Source: Kalmusia sp. IMI 367209
Lineage: Eukaryota; Ascomycota; Dothideomycetes; Pleosporales; Didymosphaeriaceae
NCBI GenBank assembly: GCA_027946365.1
Contig: JAPEUQ010000003.1
Span: 186,001-250,000 of the forward strand
DNA length: 64,000 bases
Direction: 5' to 3'
The position numbers and the translations under genes were made by a program. Numbering within the stretch: the first letter of the stretch is position 1; every line of letters starts with the position of its first letter. Under the pieces are notes generated by a model. That model saw only the letters and a list, made by a program, of their open reading frames with translations. It was not told the origin of the DNA and did not search any database. Shown piece after piece: positions 1-11,875 of the stretch.

Positions 1-1337
1 ATTATGTTGCGTTGGAGGTCGTGATTAAGAGGAAACAGACTTGTGGAATGACCGAACACAGAAAGAAAAGCACAGCCGATAATGAGAGATGGATAGCAGC
101 AAATAGCGGCAGCACGTAAAATTTTTCCGTTAATCGCTGCGTGCCGCACAAAGTGGTGCGCACAAGGCGGCGGTGTGAGTGAAAAGAAGGTTGAGTGAAG
201 TGACAGAAAGGTCTAATTCAAGAAGAGATGAACCGTGGTCTTGTCGCACCGTCAGCTAAGACCTAAAAAGCGGACAGGAACGAAGCCTAGAACAACACAA
301 CGTACCGAAACACGACAGATACTTAGCTTTCGCAATGGCGCGTGATGGGAGTAGCAAAGGCTATTAACGTGATCGAAGGTGGAAGTGGAATGGAAGGTCG
401 GGTGCGAAGTTGCCCGCGCGCTAAGGACATCATTGATAATTTCAGCTCGGCTATCAAAGTCAGGGCATATCAGAACTTGGCTACGCAGCATTGAGCAAAT
501 GCTGAAGAAGACTCTTGATGGTATGGTAATTCGGATAAATTTCATCTTGAGTAGCAATTACTGTTCCTCGACGTTGTGACTTTCAATGGTGGCGACGTAC
601 AGGCTGCGCTCTGCAACCACGATTGCGTGTGCCAGCATTACTTACATGATCAACGAAGCTATCCTGCCGCTACAAGAGCATGGGACGGTCGGCAGCCTAA
701 TGCGATTGACGTCCTCAGCCTGTAAGAATGTGTATATGAGGAATGCAAACTTGCAAGGTATTACTGCAGACATGTTTCCCAATGTCCCTGTTCTGAGTAC
801 AAAAGCAACGACATATCAATGAAGCTCATATTGACAACTATGCCTGCTCTAACAAGAGCCACTGCTGTGGCAATGGTGTTTTATATACAGAATCATGAAA
901 AGCCAGTCTTGCAAACGCTCACCGCCCTTTAACCTCTCGAGTGCAATTGCACCGTAAAGGAGCCCCAAAGGTCGAAGGGTATACAACCGCAGATTGATTC
1001 TGACCCACTTAGAACAAGGTCAAAGAAAGCCTCCAGAATGAGACTGAATGAAGAAACGCCGAACTTCCATATGCTTGCGGAGACCATTCGTCTGACATAT
1101 CTTCTGTCCATCGGGTATCAGACAAAGAACAGGTAAAAGTGATATTAGAACCGGACATTTGAGGGAGTGAGAAAAGTAAAAGTACATAAGTCTGCGCCTT
1201 CTGTGACGAAATTGACAATAAAGAAGGTAAGCTGAAGCTGCGGTACACCACGCACTCCTCCAGTGCTCTATGGTTAAGTTGAGATGATATTTGTAATGCG
1301 ACATGTGAAAACCGCACTGGACTCGCTATGTATAAGC
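1..1337. other. Intergenic, no gene recognised
   Basis: This stretch lies downstream of the SPT7 stop codon. Its open frames are short, lack recognisable protein signatures and overlap on both strands. I see no RNA gene or mobile element. Confidence 0.5.
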
Positions 1338-4300
1338 TTATGCCGCGAGGATACTCTCCGGGCTTATCATTCCCACAGCGCTACCATCGTCTTTTTCAGG
1401 TTCGGCGACGTTTTGATTCTCTTTCTGAGGCATCTCAAGCTTGAGCTTGCCTATTGGTTTGCCAAGACCCTTGATCAGGCCTCCGTTTGTATTAGCACCG
1501 TGGTCATTGCCGCCGTTATCATCTTTCTCTTCGTCAAGCTTTCGTTTCTTCCGTGCCATCTGCTGTTGCTCTCTTAATGGACGCTTGCGCGGACTAGAGA
1601 TTTTGCCGGTTGGAGGAAGGCGTGGCTTAGGGAAACGTTGTTTGGGTGGAAGGTCTTCATCCTCAACAAGTGATTGGTTGTTGTTAACCCGTAGCTTATC
1701 AAGAAGCCACTTTTGCACAAGCCCAATCTGTTCGGCAACGTTTTGTACAGTGACAGGCTCGAATTTCGACGGCTCCTCCATAAGAGCACCTGTAGTGGTA
1801 ACATTACTGGCATCGCGTTAGCAATTGTTCTGATGAACGAGCGTCTATAGGCATACTTAGTATTCTGAGCAGCATATGCATTGTGCATCCTATTCTGCAA
1901 TAAATGCAGTGGAACGCTAAATGCCACACCAAATTCTTTGTCGAGACCGAGCTCTTTGAATCCGAAGAAATCTTCACCGATGTCCTCTGCGAAGTCGCCC
2001 CCAACGAATTGCTCACTACCGTCATTGAACGCGCCAGAACCGTCCGCGCCAGCATTATCAAGAGCGGGTCGAAGAAGTTCAGCGTAGTATGAGCGCATTC
2101 GATCATGCATACCAGCCAACTTACTCCCGAGACGTTCGACGTCGTCCTTGACATAAGTGTCCAGAGCCTCGAGATCAACACCGTTGACTTGCAGCGCATG
2201 TAGCACTGCTTCTTCTTGCGAATATCTTGGAATCCAATTCGTAGACGCGCCATTCTCAGCAGTCATAGCTAATTCCGATTTCATCTTCGGCATTTCTCGA
2301 TATAACCCGAGACTGCCTACGAGTTTTTGGAAAAAGTCGCCTGCTATGTCGGTGATAGCATCGAGAGCCGAAGGTTGAAACTCTTCAAATCCGGCGTGGT
2401 AGAAGATCTTGCCCACGCTACGCTGAAGCGCTGCGCGACAGACCCCTGGCGCCATAACAGGTCCCTCTTCCGAGACTACCATAGGCTCGATGTCAGCCTC
2501 GATGAAAGGCATGGGATCGTACTTCTGAAATTGATTTTGATACATCTGCACGAGTCAGCAATAAGACAGAAAAACACTATTCACAACAGCGTACCTGTGT
2601 CTGCAGCTGCATCTGCTTGACGATCCCGATCTTGGCGCATATCTTTCTAGTTTCCTGCATTTGTCGCATGTTGGACTCCATTTTCTTCGCCAAAGCACTG
2701 TCAGGTGCAGTGAATTGACCTTTCGGCACAATGCGCATGTATTCCTCGTGCTGTTGAATGACATGGCCTTCGGCGTCCTCGATCCATTGAAGGCGATCAT
2801 CAAGATCTGGAATAGTACAGACTGGATCATAGTAATCTGGCACTTGGCGTTCTTCTTCGCCCGCAATGCCCTCGGCTAGAGTCTGGCTAGTCGTGGCTCG
2901 CACACCGTCTTTGCCGTCTGACAGAGAAGCGGAAGTACCAGAGATGCCCTCCTCGTTAGCCTGCTTTCGATGGTGTGCCCATCTTCTCATGCCCGCTCTA
3001 CTACGCAAGATTGCAGGCTCATCCACCTGGAGCTGGTCATCCCGAAACAGACGGTGACGTTCAGCTGCTATTGTAGCTCTGTCTTTCTTTGTGACCTGCT
3101 TCCAGGTTTTATACTCGAGATCGTCCAAGTCAGCATCTTCTTCCGTGAAACCGCTGACTGAGGCACCGGTGCCGTCAGCCTCGGAGACATCGGCCTGGCT
3201 GCCATGTGCACCACCCCTTAAGAGACCATTAGGCCCGATAGGAGTCAGAGTGCCTGGTGGTGGTGTTGCGAATCCATTAACACTTCCCTCCATTTCTGAG
3301 TCTGCGCGTAGAAACTCATTCTTCAAGTTAGTCACAGTGTGATTCAAGGTTGGTATTGCTGGCTTGCTCTCAGGTCCTGGTGTGCCTTCCAGACCAGCTG
3401 GAGGTGCTTTCCTTGTTGTGCTACTGCCTTTCCCACCTTTGCTCGGTGCTTTGCGACCACGAGAGGCCATGATTGGCTCTTCGTCTTCACTATCCTCAGC
3501 ACCGTCCGCATCAGCATCTCCGTTGCGCATCCTGCGTTCCTCAGCCTCAACCTCGGCACGATCACGAACAGTGATTTCGGGGATCAACGGAACAAGTTTC
3601 TCGGTCTCTTTCCGCATGTGGAGAGCCTTTTTGCGGAGCGGGTGATCAGACGCAGAGTTGTATTTTAAGCAGTTGGCCCAGATAAGCATGAGGTCATCTA
3701 CAAACTCTTTCTTCGACTTGTAAGCCAACTGCTTGAGTTTCTTCAACATGGTACCAATATCCATTGGTTGTTTGATGACGTTGTAGTAGTCGGGGGCTTC
3801 TCTCTTATTCACGCGTTGAAGAAAGGGATTCGCATGTTCGCCGGCCTTGAGTTCCATGATGACCTTTTCCATGCTCTCATACAGTTCCTCTTGTCCGACT
3901 CGGTCTTCGTTGGCCCACTTGCTGCGATTCTTCCTGACTTCGCTGATTAAACTCCGTAGCTGAGTGTCGCTAGCATTTACTTTATCTCTCTGCGCATCTA
4001 TGCGCGCAATGAGGTGCTTGAGCGTGAGACTTGATGCTCCAAGATTGGTTGTGCTGAGCGTTCCCTGTTGAGGAGCGACACTTGCGCCGGGCGCGGGAGT
4101 GGTAGCAGACTGGCCGGACATCTCCGTCTCGACTTGGCGATCAAGCTCGTCAAGTTTCTGTTGTTCCAGCATCGCGTCTCGATCGCTCTCAAGGGTGTAG
4201 AAGATAGTGTAAAAACTGCGCTTCGCCGCGTCCTCGGCGGCCTCCTTGTCTTGTTGTAGTTTTCTACGCACATCGTCGGCTGACTTTGCTTGCTCTGCGC

Positions 4301-4832
4301 TCGGAGTGCCAATGGACTCGATGCCCAGTTTGTTTGATAGCGAAGGTATCCGAAGGCTTGGCGCATCGATGGCAGCGGGACCAATGCCATTTGGGGCGCT
4401 CTTCGCAAGGAGCGGAGAGGTGCGAGTATCGTCTTCGTCTTCGACATCGTCATCGTCCCCGTAGTCGTCTTCGTCAATTGTCCGAGCGGCTTTCTTCGGT
4501 GTCACGGTCGGGAGCGCGTCATGTGCTGCAGCAGCAGCGTCCGTGGGCGGATCTGTCTCTTCAGCGGCCTCCCCATCATCTCCATCGTGCGCCCTATCGC
4601 CCCCAAGTATAGCGGCGAGACGCGCCTCGGTGCGCAGGTAGTTTTCCCGCCAGCGCGCGGCTCGGGGGTCTTCCTCGGCCGCGGTTTCCAGCCCCTCCGC
4701 CAGAATGTTGTTGTTGGAGCCGTTGGACATAGCCTCATCGCTCAATGAAGCATTGGGTGTACGCAAGCGGATCGCGTTGGGCGGGGGGCGTGCATGGTTC
4801 TGGCGGTCGCGCGATGATGGATGTAGAGACAT
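1338..4832 (-). CDS. SPT7: SAGA complex subunit Spt7 (bromodomain and histone fold)
   Basis: Three exons on the minus strand (4832-2595, 2545-1857, 1806-1338) give 1131 residues. The introns are 49 nt (GTACGC...GTGCAG) and 50 nt (GTATGC, branch TGCTAAC, GCCAG); the second acceptor was chosen because it keeps the frame. The N-terminus is acidic and low in complexity. A bromodomain spans about residues 310-420, with the acetyl-lysine-binding asparagine at the YN motif (residue 392). A Bromo_TP histone-fold segment lies near residues 780-850, and a basic [14 protein letters not shown] tail ends the protein. Bromodomain followed by a C-terminal histone fold is the layout of Spt7, which in yeast is a structural SAGA subunit whose histone fold pairs with Ada1. 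The ATG at 4832 is the first in a long open frame. The nuclear role is inferred from the family. Confidence 0.92.
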
Positions 4833-6333
4833 GGAGGCTCGCTGTGGGGAGGTCTTGGCAAGAGCGACCCGGTCTCTTTAGGATGGCCCCAGCCTCCGCT
4901 CTGCGACCTCGTACAGATGTCGCGGCGAGATAAAAGCAAGCATGGAAGGAGGTCGGCGGTATGCGAGATGAAGGCCGATGACTTCGAGATGAAAACTGAT
5001 GTTGGGCGTTGGCCTGACGGGCCGCGGTGTCTGCTCGGTCGTTGTTGCGGAGCAGGTGCAGTGGAGGAGGCACTCCTGCCTCGTTGAAATTAGGTTAGCG
5101 CTACTCCCCAATGGGGCTGCGCCTTGGGCCTAGCGTTGCCTGCTTGCAGCAGTATGCGAACCGCAATATCAACTTTCAATACATCACACTCTGCTGTTCT
5201 CATCAGAGCTTGGTTATGTTAGCTTACCGCATTTCCCTTGATATTTTTGGGCTACATTGGTAAATATCACACTGCTCTATATAACCTGCATGCGCATGCA
5301 GCAACAGTCGGTTTACTTGGGCAAGATCCGAAGGTTCACTGCATGTCTTCACGAGATACGTCGACTACGAAAATGGTATATATCACGTACGCTTGGGGAA
5401 ATAGACTCATATATATGTTCCAGATGATAGCGCCCGGCTTTTGCACATCATTTGCTACTTGCAATTGATTTATTGTAGACGCGCTCAATCGATGATTATT
5501 TGTAAATTGGGATTACTTACCATTTTGCGTCTCGGATCCCTCTACTGCAACACCATAATCGGTGGCATTCTAGGATGAAAGAACGATGAGAGCATATGGT
5601 AGAGTTGCTTTCAGGGTAGCATGATCAGAATCAGGTTTTGCATATCCTTCTCTATAGATACTTGCTGAGTAGATAGGTAAAGGTGTTGAGTATACGTAGG
5701 CTCATAGTTGTATGCAGAACTGCATCATAATGCAACATATGCTGTATAGATAGGTAAAGGTGTTGAGTATACGTAGGCTCATAGTTGTATGCAGAACTGC
5801 ATCATAATGCAACATATGCTGTATAGATTAGTAATACTTGCAGAGCATGCAGTTTGCACTTGACAGTCGTTCATCAGTCAGAACAATCCCATTCCACCCA
5901 GGCGAGCGTAAGTTATGTTATCAACATACCGGTACACATGTAACATACTGCAATATAATAGAAGCTCTTTTGATAAAATGCTCCTTCCCCGTGATCAACC
6001 CATACGTATCTAGTGAACTCTTAATTGGTGGAAACCTAATCGATGCGCAGACGCCTAACAGCGTCTGCTCATACTATCTACTAAATGCACAATCTAGATA
6101 CTACTCATATAAGCCACAATCAGGTAGATTACCAAGTAGTATACACGCGCGTCGATCGTCGCTTCCAGTTGCGCCTGCGTGACTTAAACCGGTTAGCGTC
6201 TAGCCTCCACCTTGGCTGTGCGTACAGAGACGTGAAACTCTAGTGACTTGAACACGAACCTCAAACCACCTCTACGAGCACCGCTGTACTATGCTTTTAT
6301 TGCTGCGGTAGTAACAGGAGAAATTCAGACGCC
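4833..6333. other. Intergenic, promoter side of SPT7 and VanZ-like gene
   Basis: About 1.5 kb between divergent genes. It looks AT-rich between roughly 5130 and 6180. It holds a perfect 77-bp tandem duplication (listed separately) and no convincing reading frame. Confidence 0.5.
5670..5828. repeat. Perfect 77-bp tandem duplication
   Basis: The unit starting AGATAGGTAAAGGTGTTGAG at 5671 recurs identically at 5748 (period 77). The repeat phase continues a few bases to about 5828, giving slightly more than two copies. I found no difference between the copies, which suggests a recent duplication. It lies in non-coding DNA between SPT7 and the VanZ-like gene, and no ORF crosses it. Confidence 0.9.
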
Positions 6334-7245
6334 ATGATGCGGATTAGGAAGCCCTTTGCAGGTACGTGCCACCGTCATACCTCGCGAGCTACCTTGTCTG
6401 CCTGGAACTGCGCTCGCACAGCCATTTTGCACTCAAGCAGCCTTCGAAGCTTTCACGGATCACAATTTTGGACAGCGATCTATTCCGCTGGGAGTGTCGC
6501 TCATCCGATACTCTCTCCAGCTGATGCGCCAGCCTCCGCTCCGCGCCAACGGAGATGCCGGGTAATCTTTAGACAGCAGCAGCACAGCTAACACCACCCC
6601 AGGAGCGTTCGCAGCCCTCATCTTCATCTCTGCCGCGGGCGGCTTCGCCCCGCCAGAATACAATGCCCTTCCGAAGATTAAGCAGTCCGACAAAGCGCTA
6701 CATTTTGTCGCTTTCTTCCTGCTCACGTTGACCTTCTACTGGATCCTTGAGACATCTCGACGGAAAGTGCTACAGCTTACCTTCACGATTTGCACACTGG
6801 GTCTTGGGATTGCGAGTGAAATTGTTCAGGCACTGCTGCCTGTAAGCATACAGCTTCGCGAAGATAGGCGTGTGGACGAGGCTGACTCAATTTCAATTAG
6901 ATCGAGCGCTTGTTCGACTACTTCGACATCGTTGCAAATGTGCTCGGATCTCTGAGCGCTCTTGCTCTCTGCAATTGGTACCACAAGCGCATGCTGGAGC
7001 GGAAGCGAGCTGCGCGGGGCTACGGTGCTGTCGCGGATGAGGATCACGATCTTGATATCGAGCTTGGAGAGATCAGGGAGAACATTGATGGTCAGGAAAC
7101 GGGCATTGTCAGGCCAAATGTGGACCAGGAACTAGACAATTGGGATGAGAATGCGGAGGACTGGGATACCACGGAACCAGGAGATGTATTGACTGGACAA
7201 GCTGACGGCGGCGATCTTGGTGAGAGCAAGAAGCGGGCTGACTGA
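6334..7245 (+). CDS. VanZ-like family membrane protein
   Basis: Three exons (6334-6361, 6603-6841, 6901-7245) give 203 residues. Exon 1 encodes only [10 protein letters not shown]; joining it to 6603 continues a hydrophobic helix ([14 protein letters not shown]). The VanZ-like core follows: the [14 protein letters not shown] segment, a second and third membrane helix, and the [18 protein letters not shown] helix, which matches the conserved D-x-x-D-x-x-x-N motif of this family. The remaining ~95 residues are hydrophilic and acidic. The first intron is unusually long here (241 nt, GTACGT...CCCAG); the second is 59 nt. Fungal VanZ-like proteins are small integral membrane proteins of unknown function; the name comes from the enterococcal teicoplanin-resistance protein and does not imply resistance. 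The start rests on the splice join rather than on a long first exon. Confidence 0.75.
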
Positions 7246-7671
7246 ATCATGAGGATAAGGAGTGAACTTTTTGTACGATCTCAACTATTATGTTGTGGGC
7301 AGATGTGTCTCTTTCTGGGTACCAGTAAGCAGGGAGCATTGGCAGCGTTGAAGTCACTGTGGGCACATTCAATCAGTGAAAGTCCAAAAAGCTATAATCA
7401 TGTAAAATGGAAGAACGCCAGTTTGAGATCACATTAGAAGAAAGGGCTGACGCAGATCGAATCGGATATTCGTTTTACAAGCTCATAGCTAGCTCTCAGT
7501 GCTCTCGCAACCTGTTGTAGCAAGCTCTTGTCTGTCAATCATCATATTGGCCTGCCTGACCTCCATTGACTCATGCATGTTTTCCAGTATGAGATTGCAG
7601 AGTTGACCCATTGAACCATACCAAGCGCCATAACTTGATCATCATATCCCCAGCCCAATCCCTTCGTCCGA
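7246..7671. other. Convergent 3' intergenic region
   Basis: It lies between the 3' ends of the VanZ-like gene (plus) and RPS26 (minus) and presumably carries both 3' UTRs. I see no separate gene. Confidence 0.5.
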
Positions 7672-8234
7672 TTACGCAGCAACACCTTGCTTGGGGGCGG
7701 CCTGGTTGGGGTTGACCTTCTTTCCGTCCTTGTTGTACCGGACGCGCGGCGGGGGAGCGCGGTTGCGGCGGCCCTCTCGTGAGCGGACACTGCATCGCAG
7801 ATTAGAAACTCATCATCTTCCAAAGGTATTTGCGATGCCATGAACGTACCGGACGATCTTGCCGTGAATAGCGCAGGAGACGCAGTATTGGAGCTTCAAG
7901 TACATCTTGGGAACGGTGTACTCGGGGAAGACGGAGGCATCGGAAATATCACCTTCCCAACAAGTCAGTCTTTATCTGTTCCCAAGCGTGACGTCGTTGC
8001 TCGTTCGCGGAGTGGTGCCGACGTACGGATGGCGGCGGACTCAACCATGTTCCTGATGGTGAATCTCTTGATTGCCTTGTCCTTAGGGGTGCATCGAGAG
8101 CAGTTGGAGCAGCGGATGGGCTTGACGTGGCCGCGGCCCTTCTTGTTGCGGCCGCTGCGAGCGTGTTAGTCTTGCATGGCCATGAAATTGCAGATTTCGA
8201 GATATGCGTACTTGGATGCTCGCTTCTTGACCAT
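7672..8234 (-). CDS. RPS26: 40S ribosomal protein S26 (eS26)
   Basis: Four exons on the minus strand (8234-8212, 8154-8027, 7952-7850, 7789-7672) give 123 residues, close to the usual ~119. Introns are 57, 74 and 60 nt, all starting GTACG. The product begins [20 protein letters not shown] and carries the eS26 zinc-binding cysteines: CSNC and, later, CVSC in [20 protein letters not shown]. The tail is basic ([16 protein letters not shown]). eS26 sits in the mRNA exit region of the small subunit. A strong TTTGCAG acceptor 12 nt before the ATG suggests an intron in the 5' UTR. The gene is divergent from the CBS/PB1 gene. Confidence 0.95.
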
Positions 8235-8804
8235 GGTGGGCTGATTCTGCAAATTATTAATCTAAAAATCGATTTAGAACCGTGTACGAGTGTGCGCACC
8301 GAAGATGTAGGACCTGGAGTCAGCGGGGTGGGTTGTCGAGGTGGTGTCGTTGGCGCGCCGGAGCCAAAATGAATGTGCGTCGTAGCGAGAAAGCGTGGCC
8401 AAGACAGCCGAGATTGATCCGATCTAATCTCTTGGCATATTGGCATCACACCTGCGGACGGTGACCTTGAAAAAACCAAGCAGGCATTTAATGGAAAGCA
8501 TGACCTGCGTATATTCCCTTTGAAGGTGGTTATGTATTCATCTATCTCGCGCTCAACTGCATACTAACCTCCGATCTTAACGATCATTCTTGGCGACTTG
8601 TCATTTTCGTAAGTGATCTTGTGATCCAGCGCAACGGCGCTTGGCCCGATAGAGCGCGTTTTGTTTATTGGTTGTTGCTAGGGTCGCCTTCTTCTGCGTC
8701 CCTGCGAACGCTCGACAGCAACACTCCTACTGGTCCCACGTCGCGAACATCTGTTCTCACTGAACGTCAGCGAGGCCTGCTCAGTCTTGACCAAACTCGC
8801 AACC
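8235..8804. promoter_or_regulatory. Bidirectional promoter region RPS26 / CBS-PB1
   Basis: 570 bp separate two divergent start codons, so both promoters and 5' UTRs must lie here. A probable RPS26 5'-UTR intron ends about 12 nt upstream of its ATG. No specific factor site is claimed. Confidence 0.5.
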
Positions 8805-10966
8805 ATGTCTTCTACTGGCACCTTCAGAGGCACTCCGAAGAACCGTCCGACCAGCCAGCACCAGGCCCAATTCAACAGTCCGTCCGGCATCCCTCGTCCC
8901 GCCCTCGAACACCACATCTCCCAGAGCGATGCGGGCACGTCAACACTTAGTGCTAGTCGGGCGAAGCAGTCGAAGAGGGATGAGGTATGTGCAGCAGACT
9001 TCTCCCGGTCAGCAGTTGAATGTATTCTAACAATGATACCAGGCCATTCGCCGCAAGATCGAGGGGGACTTGAACAAGAAGAAGAACCTCGGAGGTCGTG
9101 TCCGCCAGTCGAAGAAAGCCCCCCCTGGCACAGTTCTCGCCCTCAAGCCGAGCCCAGCCCTACAGATCAAACCGAACACGACTGTCGCCGAGGCCGCCCA
9201 GCTGATGGCAGCCAAGAGGGAAGATTGCGTCCTGGTCACAGATGATGATGATCGCATCGCTGGTATCTTCACAGCGAAAGACCTTGCCTTCCGCGTAGTT
9301 GGCGCTGGCGTCAAGGCGCAGAGCATAACAATCGAGGAGATCATGACGAAGAACCCCCTCTGTGCAAAGACAGATACAAGTGCTACAGATGCTCTAGACC
9401 TCATGGTGCGAAAGGGCTTCCGCCATCTGCCAGTCATGGATGAGAACCATGATATTTCTGGTATTCTAGATATCACAAAGTGCTTCTATGATGCTATGGA
9501 GAAGCTTGAGCGCGCCTACAGCTCATCGCGAAAGCTGTACGATGCTTTGGAGGGTGTTCAGGCAGAAATGGGTTCAAGTCAACCCCAACAAATCATTCAG
9601 TACGTGGAAGCTATCCGTCAGAAGATGTCTGGGCCTACCCTAGAATCCGTATTGACGGGGCTGCCGCCAACGACTGTTTCGGTGCGAACATCCGTCAAAG
9701 AGGCTGCAACTTTGATGAAGGAGAACCATACAACCGCCGTGCTGGTACAAGACCAGGGTCAAATCACTGGTATCTTCACCAGCAAAGATGTCGTGCTCCG
9801 TGTCATTGCTGCTGGGCTAGATCCTGCGACTTGTAGTGTTGTGCGTGTCATGACCCCTCACCCTGATTTTGCGCCCATGGACATGAGCATTCAGGCCGCA
9901 CTCCGGAAGATGCATGGTAAGTTTCTCCATAGTGTGAGAACGATATGACATATTAACCGCTATACAGACGGTCACTACCTAAACTTGCCCGTCATGAGCG
10001 AAGCTGGAGAAATTGTTGGCATGGTCGATGTCTTGAAGTTGACTTACGCTACCCTAGATCAAGTGAGTACAATCACTCACGATGACGAAGTCAAATTGAC
10101 AAGACCAGATCAATAACATTAGCACAACGGACGGTGAAGGACCAGCTTGGAACAAATTCTGGCTGTCTCTGGACAACGAGACAGAGTCAATGATGTCTGG
10201 CGAAGGTCGAAGCCACGTGATGCCTGGTACCCCTGATCATCGTTCCATGATGTCACACGATTTGCATCGTCCGGGTATCATGGATCGTGGGGATAGCGTG
10301 CTTCCGAATGACAGTGCTTCACACGTCGGAAATTCGCCGGACGCGTCTGCTTTGGGCGGTGCACCAGCAACACCTCTAGAAGATACGCCTTTTGCATTCA
10401 AGTTCAAGGCTCCTAGCGGCCGGGTCCACCGTCTACAAGTTGTTGCCTCTGCCGGCATCGAAGAATTAATCTCTAGCGTCGCTGCGAAACTCGGGTCGGA
10501 GGTCGATGCTCTGGGAGGTGCTCCAACCTTCGAGGATGGAAAAATTTCTAAGTCAGGATTTGCGCTCAGTTATCTTGATAACGAGGGCGACACCGTTTCA
10601 ATCACTACGAACGAAGACCTCGTCGAGGCGATCAGCCTTTCTCGTCTTGCACACCGAGAGAAAGTTGATCTATTCGTGCATGACCCGGAGAAGCCCCCAC
10701 TACCTGCGACTGTCGAGCCTCAGCCTGCGCTACCCAAGCCAGTCACACCTCCTGAGTCGGTTATGCGGGAACGCAAGCAATTTTTCGACGATGATGAGGA
10801 AGAGCAGGTACGTCCCAAGGCCCGAAGTCAATCTGCACTCGCCAAGCAAGAAGAAATCATCGCTGGTGTGCCTAATGACTTGCTGCTCCCGGGTGCTATT
10901 GCTACTTTGGCGGTCGTAATTGTCGCGGTCTTTGCGCTTGGAAGGGCTTCAGGATCGAATCGCTAG
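8805..10966 (+). CDS. CBS and PB1 domain protein with C-terminal membrane anchor
   Basis: Four exons (8805-8984, 9043-9916, 9968-10062, 10109-10966) give 668 residues. Introns are 58, 51 and 46 nt. After a basic, disordered N-terminus, four CBS motifs form two Bateman pairs, roughly residues 88-215 and 265-400; signature stretches are CVLVTDDDDRIAGIFTAKDL and the matching AVLVQDQGQITGIFTSKDV. A PB1 domain follows at about residues 478-565 (FKFKAPSGRVHRLQVV, then YLDNEGDTVSITTNEDL with the acidic OPCA-type patch). A single hydrophobic segment near residues 640-662 suggests a tail anchor. CBS pairs usually bind adenosyl ligands, and PB1 domains mediate pairing with other PB1 proteins. The same domain order is known in fungi (for example fission yeast Mug70), but the role is not settled. 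Confidence 0.88.
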
Positions 10967-11478
10967 GAATATTGAGAAAGATAATGGTCGTTGTCTAGAT
11001 GTGAGCGGGCGTAGATTGTTGCATTGCTGTTCTTGCTTTTGATATCCCTAGATGCATGGTTCTGTATAATGGGTCTGTATTCTAGGTGGAGGATGTTTCT
11101 GTCGCACATGAAATCAAAGGATTGTCCCGTGATCACTCTATTTCAATGACTGTATTGCGCCTTCGTAGTAGCTGAAGACTGTTAGGGCGTATTCCTATAC
11201 CATGTACCACATGGCTTAATTTAAGCTTGCCGAGGCGCTAGTTGCAACATCTTCTCAACACAACCACGGCATAAACCTCCAAGCGACCATTGACTTGCAA
11301 CTCGCACGATCACCATCGGCAATGCGTATACCGTCTTTCCGCTACCTACAGTCACCGTGATAGCTCGGCCAAGATCGCCCAGAGAGCTTTTCTAGAAGAA
11401 TTTTACGTGAATTGTGGATCGTGGAAGGTAACGGTTACCTCTCGTGACCGAACTATTACTCACGTCGCCCCACCCACT
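10967..11478. other. Intergenic, 3' side of CBS/PB1 gene
   Basis: It should contain the 3' UTR of the CBS/PB1 gene. No reading frame with recognisable features. Confidence 0.4.
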
Positions 11479-11595
11479 TTATTTCAACACTTCTAACCCA
11501 ACCTCTCGTAACATTAGCAAAACAAAGAAGATGGCTATCGACAGGACAATATTGGAATAGTAGAAGGCCGGCCTTGCGCCCGCTCCCCGCATCAT
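11479..11595 (-). CDS. Possible 38-residue single-pass membrane microprotein
   Basis: A short frame starts at tandem ATG codons (11595) and ends at TAA (11479). It reads MMRGAGARPAFYYSN and then a hydrophobic helix (IVLSIAIFFVLLML) followed by REVGLEVLK. The composition looks like a real membrane protein rather than random sequence. Upstream in the same frame, after a single TGA at 11629-11631, there is another hydrophobic stretch (FSIQGFIAFVYS). No realistic intron removes the TGA. I do not recognise the family. It sits antisense in the upstream region of the amino-acid transporter, so chance cannot be excluded. Confidence 0.2.
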   Translation of the reverse strand: MMRGAGARPAFYYSNIVLSIAIFFVLLMLREVGLEVLK

Positions 11596-11875
11596 GTACT
11601 CCGCATTGGCAAGTCCCAACAGGCTATGTCAAGAGTAGACAAAGGCTATGAAGCCTTGGATGGAGAAGATGGGCCGATCTCTAGTTTCCAGGAGCAAGGT
11701 TTTCAAGGTTGTGCAAGTAACTAGCACAAGGTGCACGGTCGAGGCAAATATTCGAAAGGCCGATATAGGAGAGTCATACGATTTGCTCCATATAGAGTAT
11801 CTTCTACCACCGTGTCGCACTCTTGTACTCTTTTTCGACCTTTTATCAATCACGACACATATCTGTTCTGCCGCC

